A stretch of 64,000 bases of DNA from Nannocystis exedens (GCF_002343915.1 NZ_NETK01000001.1:5088001-5152000); one strand, 5' to 3'; shown: positions 25,435-34,423, counted from the stretch's first letter. Notes: a model not told the origin generated them from the sequence alone. A program made the numbers and translations.

Positions 25435-28367
25435 CCCGCCGCTGCGACGACATCGACCGCTACTTCGACGGCGAGCTCGAGGGCGACGCGCGCGCGACGT
25501 TCGAGGCGCACCTGGTCGACTGCGCCCGGTGTCAGCAGGCGCTGCACGTGCTCATGCAGCTGCAGGTCGCGACCGGGCCCGAGGCCGCGCCGGTCGCCCC
25601 GGTGAGCCCGCTGGCCGCGCGCAGGCGGCGGGCGTGGTGGGCCGCGGCGCCGCTGCTGGCCGCGGCCGCCGCGATCGCGCTGTACCTGCGCGGGCCAAGC
25701 GGCGGGCCCGAGCTCGGACATGTCTCTGAGGGCATGTCGCAAGAGGCAGGTCCATTCTCACTCGCCCTGGCGCCGACGCGCGGGGTCGAGGCGCGGCTCA
25801 GCTTCGCCCCGGCCGACGTCCACCGCGACTACTCGGTGCTGCGCGCCGGCGGTCCCGTCAAGGGTGAGCCGATCCCGCTGAGCGAGCTGTCGCGGCTCGA
25901 GCAGGCCGGCGAGCTGCGCGGGCTGGCGGCCGCGCACGCGCTGCGCGGCGAGCTGGCCCAGGCCCAAGCGGTGCTGCTGCGGCTTCAGCCCTCGCCCGAC
26001 CGCGACAGCGACCTGGCCGCGCTGGCCTTGATGCAGAACCAGGCCGAGCAGGCGCTCGCGCTCGCCGACGCCGCGCTGGCGGCCGCGCCCGGGCACCTGC
26101 AGGCGCGCTGGAACCGGGCGCTGGCGCTGCGCGAGCTGGGCCTGCCGCGCCTGGCCGCCGACGCGCTCGAGCGGCTCGCGGCCGACGACACCCCGGCGTG
26201 GGGCGCCGAGGCGCGGGCGCAGGCCGAGGCGTTGCGGCGCGAGCCGGCCGCGCGCGAGCGATCGTTCGCCGAGGTGCAGGCGGCCGGGGCGGCGCTGATC
26301 GAGCGCGGCGAGCCGTTCCCGGCGGCGACGATCGCCGCGTCGCCGTCGCTGGTGCGCCTCTACTTCTACGACGCCGTGCGCGCGGCCCCCTCGCGGGCCC
26401 GGCTCGAGGCGCTCGCGCCGCTGGCCGAGCAGCTCGATCGCCTCGCCGGAGGACGTGTCCTGCAGGACATGCTGCAGAGGACAGCGAAGGCCGACTTCAC
26501 CCGCCGCGGTCCGCTGGCCGCGACCTACGCCGAGCTCGCGCTCGGCCGCGGCGGCGACGGGGCCGAGCTGGTCGCGCGGGCGCGGGCGGCCCGGCAGGAC
26601 GACATCGCTCTCGGCGCGAGGGTCCACGCCGGGCTCGTGCGCGCCGACCTCGACGCTTTTACCAAGCTGGCCGAAAGTACAGGTGACCCCTGGCTGCGGA
26701 TGCTCGCGGCCCAGGAGCGGGCCGGCGCGCAGGTCGACGCCGGCGACTACGCGGCGGCCGAGGCGACGCTGGCGGCCGCGCAGGCGCTGTGCGGCCCCGG
26801 GCTCGGCTACCGCTGTGCGCGGCTCGAGCTGCTCCAGGCCGAGCTGCTGGTGCTGATGCACCGCCTGACCGAGGCCGTCGCGCCGCTCGAGGCCGGCGCG
26901 CGGCGGGTGACGCAGGACCAGCACTGGGGCGCCGAGACGACCTTCTTGCAGCTGCGCGCCGAGGTCGCCCGCCTGCGCGGCGCCTTTGGTCTGGCGCGAG
27001 CGATCACCGGCGAGACCTTGCTGCGCCTGCCCGACGCGCCCGCGGCTCGCTGCCGGGCCGAGCGTCACGCGCGGGACGTGCTCGCGGGCCTGGCGATCGT
27101 CGCGCTCGACGCCGCCGGGGCGCGGCGCGAGCTCGAGGCCGCGCCCGACTGCGAGCAGCCGCCGTCGCTCCCGCGGCTGTTCGTCCAGGCCGACCTGGCG
27201 CGGATGAGCGGCGACCGGCGCGACGTCGACGCCGTGCTCGTCGGGCTGCGGGCGCTGCGAGCCGCCGGTCTGCAGCCCGGCGAGGCCGCGCTCGCCGATC
27301 ACATCGAGGGCCGGGCGCGGATCGCCGGCGAGCCGGAGGTCGGCCGCGCGCTGCTGCGCCAGGCGATCGCCGCCGCTCGCGAGCTGCCGCGCAGCGACCC
27401 GCACGCCCTCAAGGCGGTGTCGTTCAGCTACGCCTCGCTCGTGCTCGACGCGGCCGCCCGGGGCGACCACGCGGCCGCCCTCGGCCTGTTCGCCGAGGAG
27501 GTCGGCGCGGCCGCCCCGACGGCCTGCGCGCTCGGCCTCGCCGTCGATCACGAGCGCGGCTACAGCGTCGCGCTCGGCCCCGCCGGTCCGGCGATCGGCA
27601 GCCTCGTCACCCGCGCCGCCCCCGTCGCTGACGGCGAGGCGCTGGTCCCCGAGGACGCGATCGCGGCCGTGCGCGCCTGCCCCGAGGTCGCGGTGTTCGC
27701 TCGCCCGCCGCTGGCCGGCCGGCCCGGGCTGCTGCCGCCGGAGATCGCCTGGTCGTACCGCGTCGCCCGCACGCCCCTTCAGACAGGTGTCAAAAGACAT
27801 GTTACATCGGACATCCGGGTGGTGGTCGCCGACGCCGCCGCGCCAGCCGCGCTCGGTCTGCCGCGCCTGTCCCCGTGGACAGGTACGAGCGACGCCGCCA
27901 CGCGGCTGCTGACCGGCCCGGAGGCGACGCCGACGCGGGTGCTGCAGGCCTTGCCCGAGGCGGGTGAGGTCGAGTTCCACGTCCACGGCCTGGTCGACCT
28001 CGGGGTGTCGGACGCCTCGTTCCTGGCGCTGACGCCCGACGCCGACGGCCGCCACGCGCTGACGGCCGGGCAGATCCGCGGCGTCGCCCTGCCGGCCCGC
28101 CCGGTCGTGATCCTCGGGGCCTGCCACGCCGGGCAGGTCGCGCCGTACCTGCACGAGGCGTGGAGCTTGCCGGTCGCGTTCCTCGAGGCCGGCGCGCGGG
28201 TGGTGATCGCCTCGCCGGCGCCGGTCGAGGACCGCGAGGCCGGCCCGTTCTTCGACGCCGTGCGCGCGCGGATCCGCAGCGGCGCCACCCCGGCCGCCGC
28301 GGTGCGCGACGAGCGGGTCCAGCGGGGCGGCGCCGACTGGGCCGCCCACGTGCTCGTGTTCGAGTAG
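25431..28367 (+). CDS. Anti-sigma zinc-finger, membrane, TPR and CHAT-protease fusion protein
   Basis: A 978-residue protein with four parts. Residues 5-34 form an anti-sigma zinc-binding (ZAS) domain with H27, C31, C34 (HxxxCxxC) and an upstream C5. A single membrane helix lies about 67-87 (AAAPLLAAAAAIALYL). Residues about 150-700 are TPR-like helical repeats. The C-terminus is a CHAT caspase-like protease with H852 in FHVHGLVDL and C898 in ILGACHAGQ, then ARVVIASPAPVEDREAG. The ATGA overlap with the upstream sigma factor makes it the probable anti-sigma factor. The fusion predicts that a periplasmic or cytoplasmic TPR signal could activate self-cleavage or sigma release; topology is uncertain because the helix would put TPR and CHAT outside. 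Several mini-palindrome copies lie in frame. Confidence 0.9.
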   Translation: MTRRCDDIDRYFDGELEGDARATFEAHLVDCARCQQALHVLMQLQVATGPEAAPVAPVSPLAARRRRAWWAAAPLLAAAAAIALYLRGPSGGPELGHVSEGMSQEAGPFSLALAPTRGVEARLSFAPADVHRDYSVLRAGGPVKGEPIPLSELSRLEQAGELRGLAAAHALRGELAQAQAVLLRLQPSPDRDSDLAALALMQNQAEQALALADAALAAAPGHLQARWNRALALRELGLPRLAADALERLAADDTPAWGAEARAQAEALRREPAARERSFAEVQAAGAALIERGEPFPAATIAASPSLVRLYFYDAVRAAPSRARLEALAPLAEQLDRLAGGRVLQDMLQRTAKADFTRRGPLAATYAELALGRGGDGAELVARARAARQDDIALGARVHAGLVRADLDAFTKLAESTGDPWLRMLAAQERAGAQVDAGDYAAAEATLAAAQALCGPGLGYRCARLELLQAELLVLMHRLTEAVAPLEAGARRVTQDQHWGAETTFLQLRAEVARLRGAFGLARAITGETLLRLPDAPAARCRAERHARDVLAGLAIVALDAAGARRELEAAPDCEQPPSLPRLFVQADLARMSGDRRDVDAVLVGLRALRAAGLQPGEAALADHIEGRARIAGEPEVGRALLRQAIAAARELPRSDPHALKAVSFSYASLVLDAAARGDHAAALGLFAEEVGAAAPTACALGLAVDHERGYSVALGPAGPAIGSLVTRAAPVADGEALVPEDAIAAVRACPEVAVFARPPLAGRPGLLPPEIAWSYRVARTPLQTGVKRHVTSDIRVVVADAAAPAALGLPRLSPWTGTSDAATRLLTGPEATPTRVLQALPEAGEVEFHVHGLVDLGVSDASFLALTPDADGRHALTAGQIRGVALPARPVVILGACHAGQVAPYLHEAWSLPVAFLEAGARVVIASPAPVEDREAGPFFDAVRARIRSGATPAAAVRDERVQRGGADWAAHVLVFE

Positions 28368-28392
28368 TGCTACCAGTGCTACCGTGGCGCGT

Positions 28393-29310
28393 ATGTTCGA
28401 CCCCGCCGCGTGGCTGCAGGCGTCCCGGCCGCTGGCCCAGGTCAACCTCGTCGTCCCGCTGTGGCTCGGGCAGGCGCTGGCCTTCGCCTACACCGGCGCG
28501 TTCTCGCTGGGCACCCTCTACGCGGCGCACATGTTCGCCGCGCTGCTGCTGCTGGTGATCGTGTTCAGCAACGACTACGCCGACCGCGACACCGACGCCG
28601 CCAACACCACCTACAACGAGTTCTCCGGCGGCTCGCGGGTGCTGCCCGACGGCCGCCTGCGCCCCGGCGAGCTGCGCGACGCGGCCTGGCTGGCGCTGGT
28701 CGGCCTGCTGGGGCTCTCGCTCTACCTGGCCTTCGGGTCATGTCGCCCGTGGACCCCGGGCTTCGTGGCCGCCGCGGCGCTGCTGGTGTGGATCTACAAC
28801 TTCCCGCCGCTGCGCCTGGCGTACCGCGGCGGCGGCGAGGTCGTGCAGGGCCTGGGGACCGGGGTGGTGCTGCCCCTGCTCGGCTTCTACGTCCAGGCCG
28901 GCTCGCTGGCGGCGTTCCCGTGGCTGGCGCTGGCGCCGCTGTTCCTGCTCGGCGCGGTCGGCAACATCCTCACCTCGCTGCCGGATGTCCCTTCGGACAG
29001 GGCGGCCGGCAAGCGCAGCTACCCGGTCCGCCGCGGCCAGTTCGTCGCGCGCCGCCACAGCCTCGAGCTGCTGGTGATGGCGGCCCTGATGGGCGGCCTC
29101 GTCGTGCCCGGCCTCGGCGCCGTCGGCGTCGCCCTGCTGGCGGCCCCGGCCCTGGCGTTGGTGGCCCGCAGCGTCGCCCTGCTCGGCAGCGCCGACGCCG
29201 AGCAGCGCGACGAGTGCCGCCGCTTCATCCTCCTCGTCGCCGGCGCCGGCCACCTGCAGTGCGTGCTGTGGAGCCTCGCCCTGGTGGTGGTCGGCTTCCT
29301 GCGGCCGTGA
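28393..29310 (+). CDS. UbiA-family prenyltransferase (MenA-like)
   Basis: A 305-residue polytopic enzyme with the two Asp-rich motifs of the superfamily: NDYADRDTD at residues 60-68 and DVPSD at 198-202 followed by RAAGKRS. These bind Mg-diphosphate of a prenyl donor; NDYxDxxxD is typical of MenA/UbiA-type quinone prenyltransferases. About eight membrane helices are expected. The exact aromatic acceptor is not evident. An in-frame GTG at 28384 is an alternative start adding three residues. The second Asp motif is written by bases that look like a mini-palindrome (TGTCC CTTC GGACA). It follows the CHAT gene by 26 bases, likely co-transcribed. Confidence 0.9.
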   Translation: MFDPAAWLQASRPLAQVNLVVPLWLGQALAFAYTGAFSLGTLYAAHMFAALLLLVIVFSNDYADRDTDAANTTYNEFSGGSRVLPDGRLRPGELRDAAWLALVGLLGLSLYLAFGSCRPWTPGFVAAAALLVWIYNFPPLRLAYRGGGEVVQGLGTGVVLPLLGFYVQAGSLAAFPWLALAPLFLLGAVGNILTSLPDVPSDRAAGKRSYPVRRGQFVARRHSLELLVMAALMGGLVVPGLGAVGVALLAAPALALVARSVALLGSADAEQRDECRRFILLVAGAGHLQCVLWSLALVVVGFLRP

Positions 29311-29313
29311 TCA

Positions 29314-29395
29314 CAGAGATGCCTCGAATGACATGAACTTTCGGGCATGTCCATGGGGTCATGTCCAAAGCTTCATGCCCCCCGAGACACGTCAT
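29314..29395. repeat. Mini-palindrome cluster after the prenyltransferase gene
   Basis: Copies agagatgcc, gacatgaac, gggcatgtcc, ggtcatgtcc, ttcatgcc and gagacacgtc in about 80 bases. No gene. Confidence 0.65.
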
Positions 29396-29397
29396 CC

Positions 29398-30050
29398 TCA
29401 CGGGCACGGCGGCGTCAGCAGCTTCGACGCCGCCAGCGGCTTGCGGCTGGCGGGCGACGCGTCGCCGGCCTGGCGACGGAGCTGGTCGGACAGACAGGCG
29501 GACGCGCGCGCCTGGCTGCGGTCGCCGCCGCTGCGGACCCTGGCGATCGCCAGCGTCTCGTGCAGCTCGGCGGCGGGCTCCAGGCCCGGGTGAGCGGCCG
29601 GCAGCAGCGTCAGCGCCCGCTCCGCCACCGCCAGGGCCTCGGCCGGTTCGCGCTCGCGCAGCACGAGGGCGAGGCACAGCAGCGCCTCGAAGCGGCGCGG
29701 GTCGTCCGCGTCGAGCGCCTTGTCTTGCAGGGCGATCGCCCGGCGCACGTGCTGCTCCGCCGCCGCGAGCTCGCCGAGCACGGCCTCGAGCCCGGCGACC
29801 TCGCGGGGTCGGAGCGCCACGACCTGGAGGCGCTGAAGGTGATCGAGCTGCGCCACGAGCCCGACCACCTCGGCGCGGCGATGGTGCAGCAGAACTACGC
29901 GGTGCTGCTGCGCCGGCTCGGGCGCACGCAGGAGGCGCTGGCGCTGGTGTCGCGCGTGCGCGCGCGGCTGGCCGCGCGGATCGGCGAGTCGCACATCTAC
30001 CTGGCCGACCTCGACACGGCGGTCGCCGGGCTCGATGGTGCCGAACGAGC
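29398..30050 (-). pseudogene. TPR-protein C-terminal fragment interrupted by a 250-bp inversion
   Basis: The minus strand from about 29785 down to a stop at 29398 encodes TPR-like sequence (LAAAEQHVRRAIALQDKALDADD ... AEALAVAERALTLLPAAHP). The plus strand from about 29790 to 30035 encodes another TPR stretch (LEALKVIELRHEPDHLGAAMVQQNYAVLLRRLGRTQEALALV). They are the two halves of one protein: a 14-bp perfect inverted repeat, TCGAGCCCGGCGAC at 29786-29799 and its complement at 30022-30035, brackets the plus part. Re-inverting that segment joins LDTAVAGLE in frame to AVLGELAAAEQHV. No start codon lies between the restored frame and the upstream TAA at 30082-30084, so it is also 5' truncated. 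Such TPR tails are common in myxobacterial kinases. Confidence 0.75.
29786..30035. repeat. Inverted segment bounded by 14-bp perfect inverted repeats
   Basis: Arms TCGAGCCCGGCGAC (29786-29799) and GTCGCCGGGCTCGA (30022-30035). Flipping the 250 bases between and including them restores one continuous minus-strand TPR reading frame across the left junction. The arms are therefore the likely inversion endpoints. Confidence 0.75.
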
Positions 30051-30081
30051 GTGAATTGCTCGCAGCACCCCGCTCGCGGCG

Positions 30082-30504
30082 TTAGCGCAGCAGGCCGCCG
30101 ATCCGGCGACTCAGGCGCGCGCGCTCGAAGTCGGCGCGCAGCGAGGATATCCCCAGCGCGTAGATCGCCCAGAACACCAGGCCGACGCCGAAGCCCGCCA
30201 GCGTCGAGCCGAGGATCGGCGCTTCGGCCTGCATCTGTCGCAGCTCGCCGGCGGCTTTTTGCCAATTGACGGCGATGAACGCCAGCAGCACCGTGAGCGC
30301 CAGCGCCTTGAGCGCGGACAGGCCCGACAGGCGCGGGCGCGGGCCGAGGCCGCCGCGGTCGCCCTCGAGCAGTTGCATGAGCAACCCGAGCCACGACGAC
30401 AGCATCGGAAGCACCAGCGCGCCGGCGATCCCGCCGAGCCCGGTCACGGCCAGGCGGAGGCGTTCGGTCGACAGCGGGATCTCGGCGGCGAGTTCGGGCG
30501 CCAC
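30082..30504 (-). CDS. Small integral membrane protein, unknown
   Basis: A 140-residue protein with three hydrophobic segments (TGLGGIAGALVLPMLSSWLGLLM, LKALALTVLLAFIAVNW and TLAGFGVGLVFWAIYALGI). I do not recognise the family. The GTG at 30504 (VAPELAAEIPLSTERL) was chosen because the longer frame to 30594 would overlap the divergent hemF start and contains a non-membrane-protein-like N-terminus. It is divergent from hemF and could share its promoter region. Confidence 0.6.
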   Translation of the reverse strand: MAPELAAEIPLSTERLRLAVTGLGGIAGALVLPMLSSWLGLLMQLLEGDRGGLGPRPRLSGLSALKALALTVLLAFIAVNWQKAAGELRQMQAEAPILGSTLAGFGVGLVFWAIYALGISSLRADFERARLSRRIGGLLR

Positions 30505-30568
30505 GGGCGTGAGCCTACCGCAGAACGTGCGCGCGCGTGGGGCCTCGTGAGCGGCATACACTCGCGCC

Positions 30569-31513
30569 GTGGTGTCCGCGACCAGTTTCCACACCGAATT
30601 TCAGCGCCGCGCGCACGACGCCGTCCTCGAGGTGCAGTCGACGATCTGCGCCGCCATCGAGGCGCTCGAGCGCGAGGCCGGGGGCAGCGGGACCTTCGCC
30701 AGCGACGCCTGGGACCGTCCCGGCGGCGGCGGCGGCCTCACGCGGGTGATCCGCGGCGACGTGATCGAGAAGGGCGGCGTCAACACCTCGGCCGTGTTCG
30801 GCGAGCTCAACCCGCAGTTCGCCAGCCAGCTCGCCGGCACCGGCGCCAACTTCTTCGCCGCCGGCGTCTCGCTCGTGCTGCACCCGAAGAACCCGTTCGT
30901 GCCGACGGTGCACGCCAACTTCCGCTACATCGAGCAGGGCGAGCGGCGGTGGTTCGGCGGCGGCGCCGACTTGACCCCGTACTACTACTTCGCCGAGGAC
31001 AAGGCGCACTTCCACGACGTGTGGCGCCGCTTCTGCGACGCGCACCCCGGCATCGGCGACTACCCGCGCTTCAGCGACTGGTGCGATCGCTACTTTTATT
31101 TGAAACATCGCGGCGAGTCGCGCGGGGTCGGAGGGATCTTCTTCGACCACCTGTTCGTCGACTCCACCCGGCCCGGCCACGACGACGCGCTCTTGCGCTT
31201 CATCCGCGACGGCGGCATGCGCTTCCTCGACGCCTGGCTGCCGATCGCGCGCCGGCGGCTGCCCACGCCTTACGGGCCCGATCAGCGCCGCTGGCAGGAG
31301 CTGCGCCGCGGTCGCTACGTCGAGTTCAACCTCCTCTACGACCGCGGCACCGTGTTCGGCCTCAAGACCGGCGGGCGCACCGAGTCGATCCTCATGTCGC
31401 TGCCGCCGCACGTGCAGTGGGGCTACGCCGAGGAGCCCGCCCCCGGCACCCCCGAGGCCGCCCTGCTCGCCGAGCTGCGCAAGCCGTTCCCCGGCGACGA
31501 GCCATCGCCCTGA
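30569..31513 (+). CDS. hemF: Oxygen-dependent coproporphyrinogen-III oxidase
   Basis: A 314-residue cytosolic enzyme, close to the usual about 300. Conserved blocks include GGGLTRVIRGDVIEKGGVNTSAVFGEL, the PTVHANFRYIE region with the proposed active-site His, RWFGGGADLTPYYYFAEDKAHFH, and GGIFFDHLF, followed by RRGRYVEFNLLYDRGTVFGLKTGGR. These are definitive for HemF, which decarboxylates coproporphyrinogen III to protoporphyrinogen IX in haem synthesis using O2. Another haem gene, hemJ, is about 11 kb away. It starts with GTG; 30569 and 30572 are both GTG. Confidence 0.96.
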   Translation: MVSATSFHTEFQRRAHDAVLEVQSTICAAIEALEREAGGSGTFASDAWDRPGGGGGLTRVIRGDVIEKGGVNTSAVFGELNPQFASQLAGTGANFFAAGVSLVLHPKNPFVPTVHANFRYIEQGERRWFGGGADLTPYYYFAEDKAHFHDVWRRFCDAHPGIGDYPRFSDWCDRYFYLKHRGESRGVGGIFFDHLFVDSTRPGHDDALLRFIRDGGMRFLDAWLPIARRRLPTPYGPDQRRWQELRRGRYVEFNLLYDRGTVFGLKTGGRTESILMSLPPHVQWGYAEEPAPGTPEAALLAELRKPFPGDEPSP

Positions 31514-31559
31514 GGCGGCGACGGCGAGCGGCGCCGCTCGGCACTGCGCTCGTGCCCGA

Positions 31560-31860
31560 CTTCGGACGTGTCCCAAAGGACCTGTCCTCGGGGATATGTG
31601 GCTCACGGCGAAGAGCGCCTGCGGCGTCGGTAGCCGCGGTGCGGGCGAGCGATGCGGGCCGGGACGTCCTGTCCGAAGAGACATGCCATCGCGGCGGCGA
31701 CGACCTCGCCGGGAGTCGGTGACCCGGCGCGCGGGCGAGCGATGAGCACCCGACCGTCCTGTCCTCGAGGATATGTCCATCGCGGCGGCGACGAGCCCTC
31801 GGTCTTCCGGCTCGCCGCGGAGTCGGTTGCCGCGCCGCCCGCGATCGACGAGCGCCGATC
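31560..31860. repeat. ~90-bp degenerate tandem repeats with embedded mini-palindromes
   Basis: Within the 576-base gap 31514-32089, a unit recurs with about 90-base spacing: GTCGGT at 31626, 31715 and 31822; GCGGGCGAGCGATG at 31641 and 31731; CATCGCGGCGGCGACGA at 31687 and 31778. Each unit carries a motif such as CCTGTCC followed by GAAGAGACATG or TCGAGGATATG. The remaining part of the gap (31860-32089) shows nothing I can name. Confidence 0.65.
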
Positions 31861-32089
31861 GGCTGGCCCGCACGGCGGCCGGCCCGGCGAAGCGCGTTTG
31901 GCACTCGCCGATCTTCCCACGGCCCGGTGAAGGCGCCTCGGCGCTGCCGGCGGCCGCGCACCTGTCGGCGAATTCACGGCTCCTGCGCCCGTTCGCGCGC
32001 CGCGGCGCGCTCGATCAGGTGGATCCACCTGCTCCGATTCCGGGGGTTTGCCCTGCCAGGACCTCGGCGCGACAATCCGCGGCCCGGTG

Positions 32090-34405
32090 GTGTCCCCCCT
32101 CCGTTCGTCGTGGCTCGTCGTCGCCGCCGTCGTGGCGCTGGCGCGTCCGGCCGCGGCCGCGCCGGCACCTGTCCTTCGCGGCATGCCCCGACAGACAGGT
32201 CCGAAAGGACCTGTCCCCGAGGGCCCGAGCGCCCCGACCGCCGCGACCTCCGCAGCTTCGCCCGCCCCGGCCAAGCTGACCCGAGAGGCAGCCGAGCAGG
32301 CGCGCACTGTCGGCCGCACCACCGTCCGCGACACCCGGGCGCAAGTCACTCACGACACGCGGGCGGCCAGCGTCGTCACCCGGCGCGACCTCGAGGAGCG
32401 GCTGCCGCGCTCGGCCCCGGACGCGCTGCGCTTCGAGCCGGGCGTGTACGTCCAGCAGACCGCGCACGGCCAGGGTTCGCCGTTCGTGCGCGGCCTGACC
32501 GGCCAGCAGACGGTGATGATGTTCGACGGCATCCGCCTCAACAACAGCACCTTCCGCTACGGCCCCAACCAGTACTTCTTCACCATCGACTCGCGCACCC
32601 TGCAGAAGCTCGAGGTGCTGCGCGGCGCCTCGTCGACGCGTTACGGCTCGGACGCGATGGGCGGGGCCCTGCTGGCGACCCCGATCGACCCCTCGCTCGA
32701 GCTCGGCGGCCCGCGCGGCTGGTACGGCCACTCGAAGGCGATGATGCGCACCGGCACCGCCGACGGCGAGATCGGCGGGCGGGCCCAGCTCGACGTCGGC
32801 TACAAGGGCAAGATCGGCCTGTTCGGCGGCGTCGGCTACCGCGACGTCGGGCTCTTGCGCGCCGGCGGCAAGCTGCTGTCCCCGAGTACAGGTCAGCCCG
32901 TCAAGTCGCCGCTGTTCGCCGCCGACGGCGTCACCCAGCGCGGCACCGGCTTCCGCGAGTTCACCGCCGACGCGCGGCTCGTCTATCAGGTCAACGACAA
33001 GCACCGCCTCACCCTCGGCTACTACGACTACCGCCAGTTCGACGCCCCTCGCACCGACCGCTGCCCGCCCGTCACCGCGCCGCAGAGCGAGTGCCTGACC
33101 TACGACGAACAGTTCCGCACCCTCGTCTACGGCGCCTACGACGTGCATGACGGCCCGGCCGCGGCCGAGACGGTGCGCTGGACCGTCAGCTACCAGCACC
33201 AGCACGAGCGGCGCCGGTTCGACCGCGGCCCCGACTCGACCTACCGCATCATCGGCCGCGACGAGGTCTACACCCTCGGCACCGGCCTCGACATCGGCAC
33301 CAGGAAGTTCCGCCTCGCCCGCGGCGTCGACCTCCAGGTCCACTACGGCCTCGACGCCTACTTCGACACCCTGCGCAGCCACGCCTGGAACACCTTCCTC
33401 GACGTCGGCATCACCACCACCGCGACCTCGCAGTACGCCAGCGGCAGCCGCTACTTGACCTCGGGCGTGTGGACCGAGGCGCGGCTCGGCCTGTTCGACC
33501 GCGTCGAGCTGCGCGCCGGCGGCCGCGGCTCGCTGGTCGTCGCCAAGGCGCCGGGCGACCTCGACCCGATGATCGGCCGGCGGCCGATCGACCAGACCTG
33601 GGGCGGCGGCGTCGCCGGCGGGGGGGTCGCCGTGCGCCTCGTCGACGGGGTCCGCTGGATCACCAACCTCGACCAGGGCTTCCGCGCGCCCAACCTCGAC
33701 GACCTCACCAGCCGCCAGGCCACCGGGGCCGGCCAGCAGTACGAGAACCCCAACCTCCGGCCGGAGCGCGCCCTGTCCTTGGAGACAGGTTTCAAGATCG
33801 AGCGCCCGCGGGTCGAGCTGCAGCTGTTCGCGTTCCAGTCGTGGATCGATCGCCTGATCACGCGGGTCCGCTTCGATCGCGACCAGTGCCCGCCGGAGGA
33901 CGTGGTCTGCGGCGCGGCGGTCTACAACGTCACGCTGGCCAACATCGCCGGCACCAGCCACATCCGCGGGGTCGACGGCGCCGTGCGGCTGTTTCTGCCC
34001 AGGGGCTTCGGCATGCGCGCGACCGCGGCCTACACCTGGGGCGACGGCCCCAACCCCGTGCCCGGCCTCGACCCCGTGCGCGTGCCGCTGTCGCGGATCC
34101 CCCCGCTCAACGGCACCGTCGAGATCAACTGGCGCCACCGCCTCGGCTTCTTCGCCAGCACCGCCCTGCGCTGGGCCCGGCCGCAGGCGCGCCTCACCGA
34201 GACCGACAAGAACGACCAGCGGATCCCTCAGGGCGGGACCCCCGGCTTCGCCGTCCTCGACCTGCGCGCCGGCTACCGCCTGCAGCCGCACGCGCTGGTC
34301 GTCCTCGTGCTCGAGAACGTCACCAACGCCGCCTACCGCTACCACGGCTCCAGCATCAACGGCCCGGGCCGGGGGCTCAACGTGCTGATCGAGGTCGGCT
34401 TCTAA
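32090..34405 (+). CDS. TonB-dependent outer-membrane receptor (second)
   Basis: A receptor of about 771 residues. Signal peptide SPLRSSWLVVAAVVALARPAAAAPA; plug domain TRRDLEERLPRSAPDALRFEPGVYVQQT ... FVRGLTGQQTVMMFDGIRLNN; then a beta-barrel with ARRGLNVLIEVGF-like end. It lacks the carboxypeptidase-regulatory domain of the first receptor and resembles siderophore/cobalamin-type receptors in size, but its ligand is not evident. Between signal and plug, about 20 residues (VLRGMPRQTGPKGPVPEGPS) are encoded by four dispersed motif copies (32166-32222). The GTG start at 32090 was picked for the signal peptide; GTG 32087 is equivalent. A PstS-like gene follows after 18 bases. Confidence 0.9.
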   Translation: MSPLRSSWLVVAAVVALARPAAAAPAPVLRGMPRQTGPKGPVPEGPSAPTAATSAASPAPAKLTREAAEQARTVGRTTVRDTRAQVTHDTRAASVVTRRDLEERLPRSAPDALRFEPGVYVQQTAHGQGSPFVRGLTGQQTVMMFDGIRLNNSTFRYGPNQYFFTIDSRTLQKLEVLRGASSTRYGSDAMGGALLATPIDPSLELGGPRGWYGHSKAMMRTGTADGEIGGRAQLDVGYKGKIGLFGGVGYRDVGLLRAGGKLLSPSTGQPVKSPLFAADGVTQRGTGFREFTADARLVYQVNDKHRLTLGYYDYRQFDAPRTDRCPPVTAPQSECLTYDEQFRTLVYGAYDVHDGPAAAETVRWTVSYQHQHERRRFDRGPDSTYRIIGRDEVYTLGTGLDIGTRKFRLARGVDLQVHYGLDAYFDTLRSHAWNTFLDVGITTTATSQYASGSRYLTSGVWTEARLGLFDRVELRAGGRGSLVVAKAPGDLDPMIGRRPIDQTWGGGVAGGGVAVRLVDGVRWITNLDQGFRAPNLDDLTSRQATGAGQQYENPNLRPERALSLETGFKIERPRVELQLFAFQSWIDRLITRVRFDRDQCPPEDVVCGAAVYNVTLANIAGTSHIRGVDGAVRLFLPRGFGMRATAAYTWGDGPNPVPGLDPVRVPLSRIPPLNGTVEINWRHRLGFFASTALRWARPQARLTETDKNDQRIPQGGTPGFAVLDLRAGYRLQPHALVVLVLENVTNAAYRYHGSSINGPGRGLNVLIEVGF

Positions 34406-34423
34406 TTGGAGTACACCGTCGCC

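Noticed and set aside
25758..28445. Long open frame antisense to the CHAT fusion gene
   Set aside because: The opposite strand encodes clearly conserved ZAS, TPR and CHAT motifs; the antisense translation has no recognisable features.
28983..29000. TGTCC CTTC GGACA in the prenyltransferase gene as a mobile-element insertion
   Set aside because: These bases write the conserved catalytic DVPSD motif, so the match probably reflects coding constraint rather than insertion.
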